Source of the DNA: Sweltsa coloradensis
Lineage: Eukaryota; Arthropoda; Insecta; Plecoptera; Chloroperlidae
Reading direction: 5' to 3'
NCBI GenBank assembly: GCA_024449915.1
Contig: JAMZAV010000161.1
Coordinates: forward strand, 186,001-250,000
Length of the DNA stretch: 64,000 nucleotides
This document shows, in pieces, positions 62,734 through 64,000 of the stretch (its first letter is position 1; every line of letters begins with the position of its first letter). The translations under genes and the position numbers were made by a program. A model generated the notes under the pieces. The model was not told the DNA's origin. It made no database searches and worked only from the letters and a program-made list of their open reading frames with translations.

Positions 62734-64000
62734 GTCTCATTTTGGGAAAGGAAAGGGAGTCTCATTTTGGGAAAGATGAAGGGTAGTTTTGTATTTTCAT
62801 TCAATCTACACCTACACTATAACACAAGTTTTCAAACAAGATAACGTGTAAATTAAGATAGCCTATAACAGTACCTGTTTAATTTTTACGCAAGTAAATT
62901 GACAAATAGAAACTATTATCTAACCTTTCCAACCATACGATTATTTATCCATATTTTTTATGATCTGATAGTTTTTTCCAGGAGCATTCCATTTAAAAAT
63001 AGGCCTACAAATCAAAATATTATTCCAGTCTATATAAATCTCGATTAAAATGTTGAACATTTTTACAAGTTTGATTATTCAGTATTCGCTAGAAACTACA
63101 AATGAAAGTACAGTCTGTGAATGTTCATTGCAGGTCGTAAAAAAATTCACTTAAGGTGAGACATCATACAACACGGAATTCTTACTGACACACAAAGGCG
63201 CCGAGTTTATAGACATGCCTTTTTTTCAATATCAATTTGTTACTCCTCGTTTTGAAATTTGTGCATATTTTATTTTCGAATATGTTTTTTGAAAGGAGAA
63301 AAACTAATACTTGAAAGAAGCCAATCAAGCATTAAATTTTCTATTGGGAAAATCATACTACGGAAAATTGATGTTACTACGTAGGGCCATAGTGTGCATC
63401 CCTGCCAAAGGGAAAGATAATATACTTCTCAACATTTGTTTCGTTGACTAAGAAAAACTCAAGATAAAAGAACCTTCTTTGTGAACAGTTTCTTTTTCAC
63501 GTACACAATTTCATTTCATTTCATTTTCTTTCATTTTCCTTGTCACTTGTTTTCAAAACTTGCAAGTAGACACGACATTTCTTTTGTGCAGAATACGCTA
63601 CTCTCGTGTGCAAACAAATCAATACTAACACTAAGTAGTAACACGCTCTTTTTTATAAAGTAACACGAATTTAAACTTGAAAAACATAACTATTCAATTA
63701 CCTTGTTTAAATTTTAATTATACTCATTTTTAAATTGTAGATTTTTGTCATGTTGTTTCATAGCTTACACATTTTGTATTAATATCAAGATAAGATTGTG
63801 GCAAAAACATAAAATTTAGACATAATATAAAATGTCTGTTGCAAATAAAATTAATCTTCATCATAAGAATATAATACGATAAGAACATAATCCTAAAAGA
63901 TTAAAATCTTTGGTCTGTAAAAGTTGCGGCTGTGTGAGTGAGTCTGTGATTCAAACCTTTTAAATTCATGATGTGAAATTGGAGAAGTGTACATACTACA
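61173..64000. other. No supported gene; (GA)n microsatellite
   Basis: AT-rich DNA. A GA array at 62701-62727 is followed by two copies of TCTCATTTTGGGAAAG (about 62734 and 62760). No exon was supported up to the window end. Confidence 0.35.

Overview
This 64 kb window looks like a piece of an AT-rich animal nuclear genome, most likely a marine invertebrate. The motif TAGGCCTA recurs, the DNA is packed with tRNA-derived SINE relics, LINE 3' ends and hairpin or TIR elements, and there are no operons or bacterial signals. An echinoderm or other invertebrate deuterostome is my guess, but nothing in the window proves it.

One complete protein gene is certain: an intronless 494-residue serpin on the + strand (21068-22552). 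It has a signal peptide, a full serpin core, an atypical reactive-centre hinge and an unusual 95-residue C-terminal extension ending in a hydrophobic tail that looks like a GPI-anchor signal. A second gene probably starts at 50374-50470: a signal-peptide first exon ending at a textbook AG|GTAAGT donor. Its promoter and first exon also exist as a tandem copy (46821-48145) whose exon is frameshifted and has lost the donor, so that copy is dead. A third gene-like locus is a duplicated relic (39470-40158 and 41975-42644). It resembles half of a CUB domain followed by a transmembrane/tail exon, and it is probably a pseudogene.

Layout. 1-13.8 kb: gene-poor, with a small foldback, SINE relics and a CTAG-T-ended repeat (8447-9217). 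13.8-17.7 kb: a 3.9 kb giant inverted repeat whose arms carry broken mirror copies of a coding sequence, with a nested 845 bp TIR element flanked by a CAG duplication. 17.8-24.4 kb: LINE tail, SINE, foldback, the serpin, then a hAT-type MITE with a perfect 8 bp target duplication. 24.4-37 kb: intergenic, with CTAG-T repeats, a 9 bp minisatellite and an RFX/CRE/CCAAT cluster near 35 kb. 37-43 kb: a segmental duplication (one copy carrying a TTAA-flanked foldback) and a LINE C-terminus. 46.8-50.5 kb: the duplicated promoter/first-exon block, split by CTAG-T repeats. 50.5-64 kb: presumably intron or intergenic DNA with SINEs and a LINE fragment interrupted by another LINE's 3' end.

The window holds no pathway or gene cluster. 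Its main biological interest is the membrane-tethered serpin, the duplicated signal-peptide promoter unit and the large composite foldback element.
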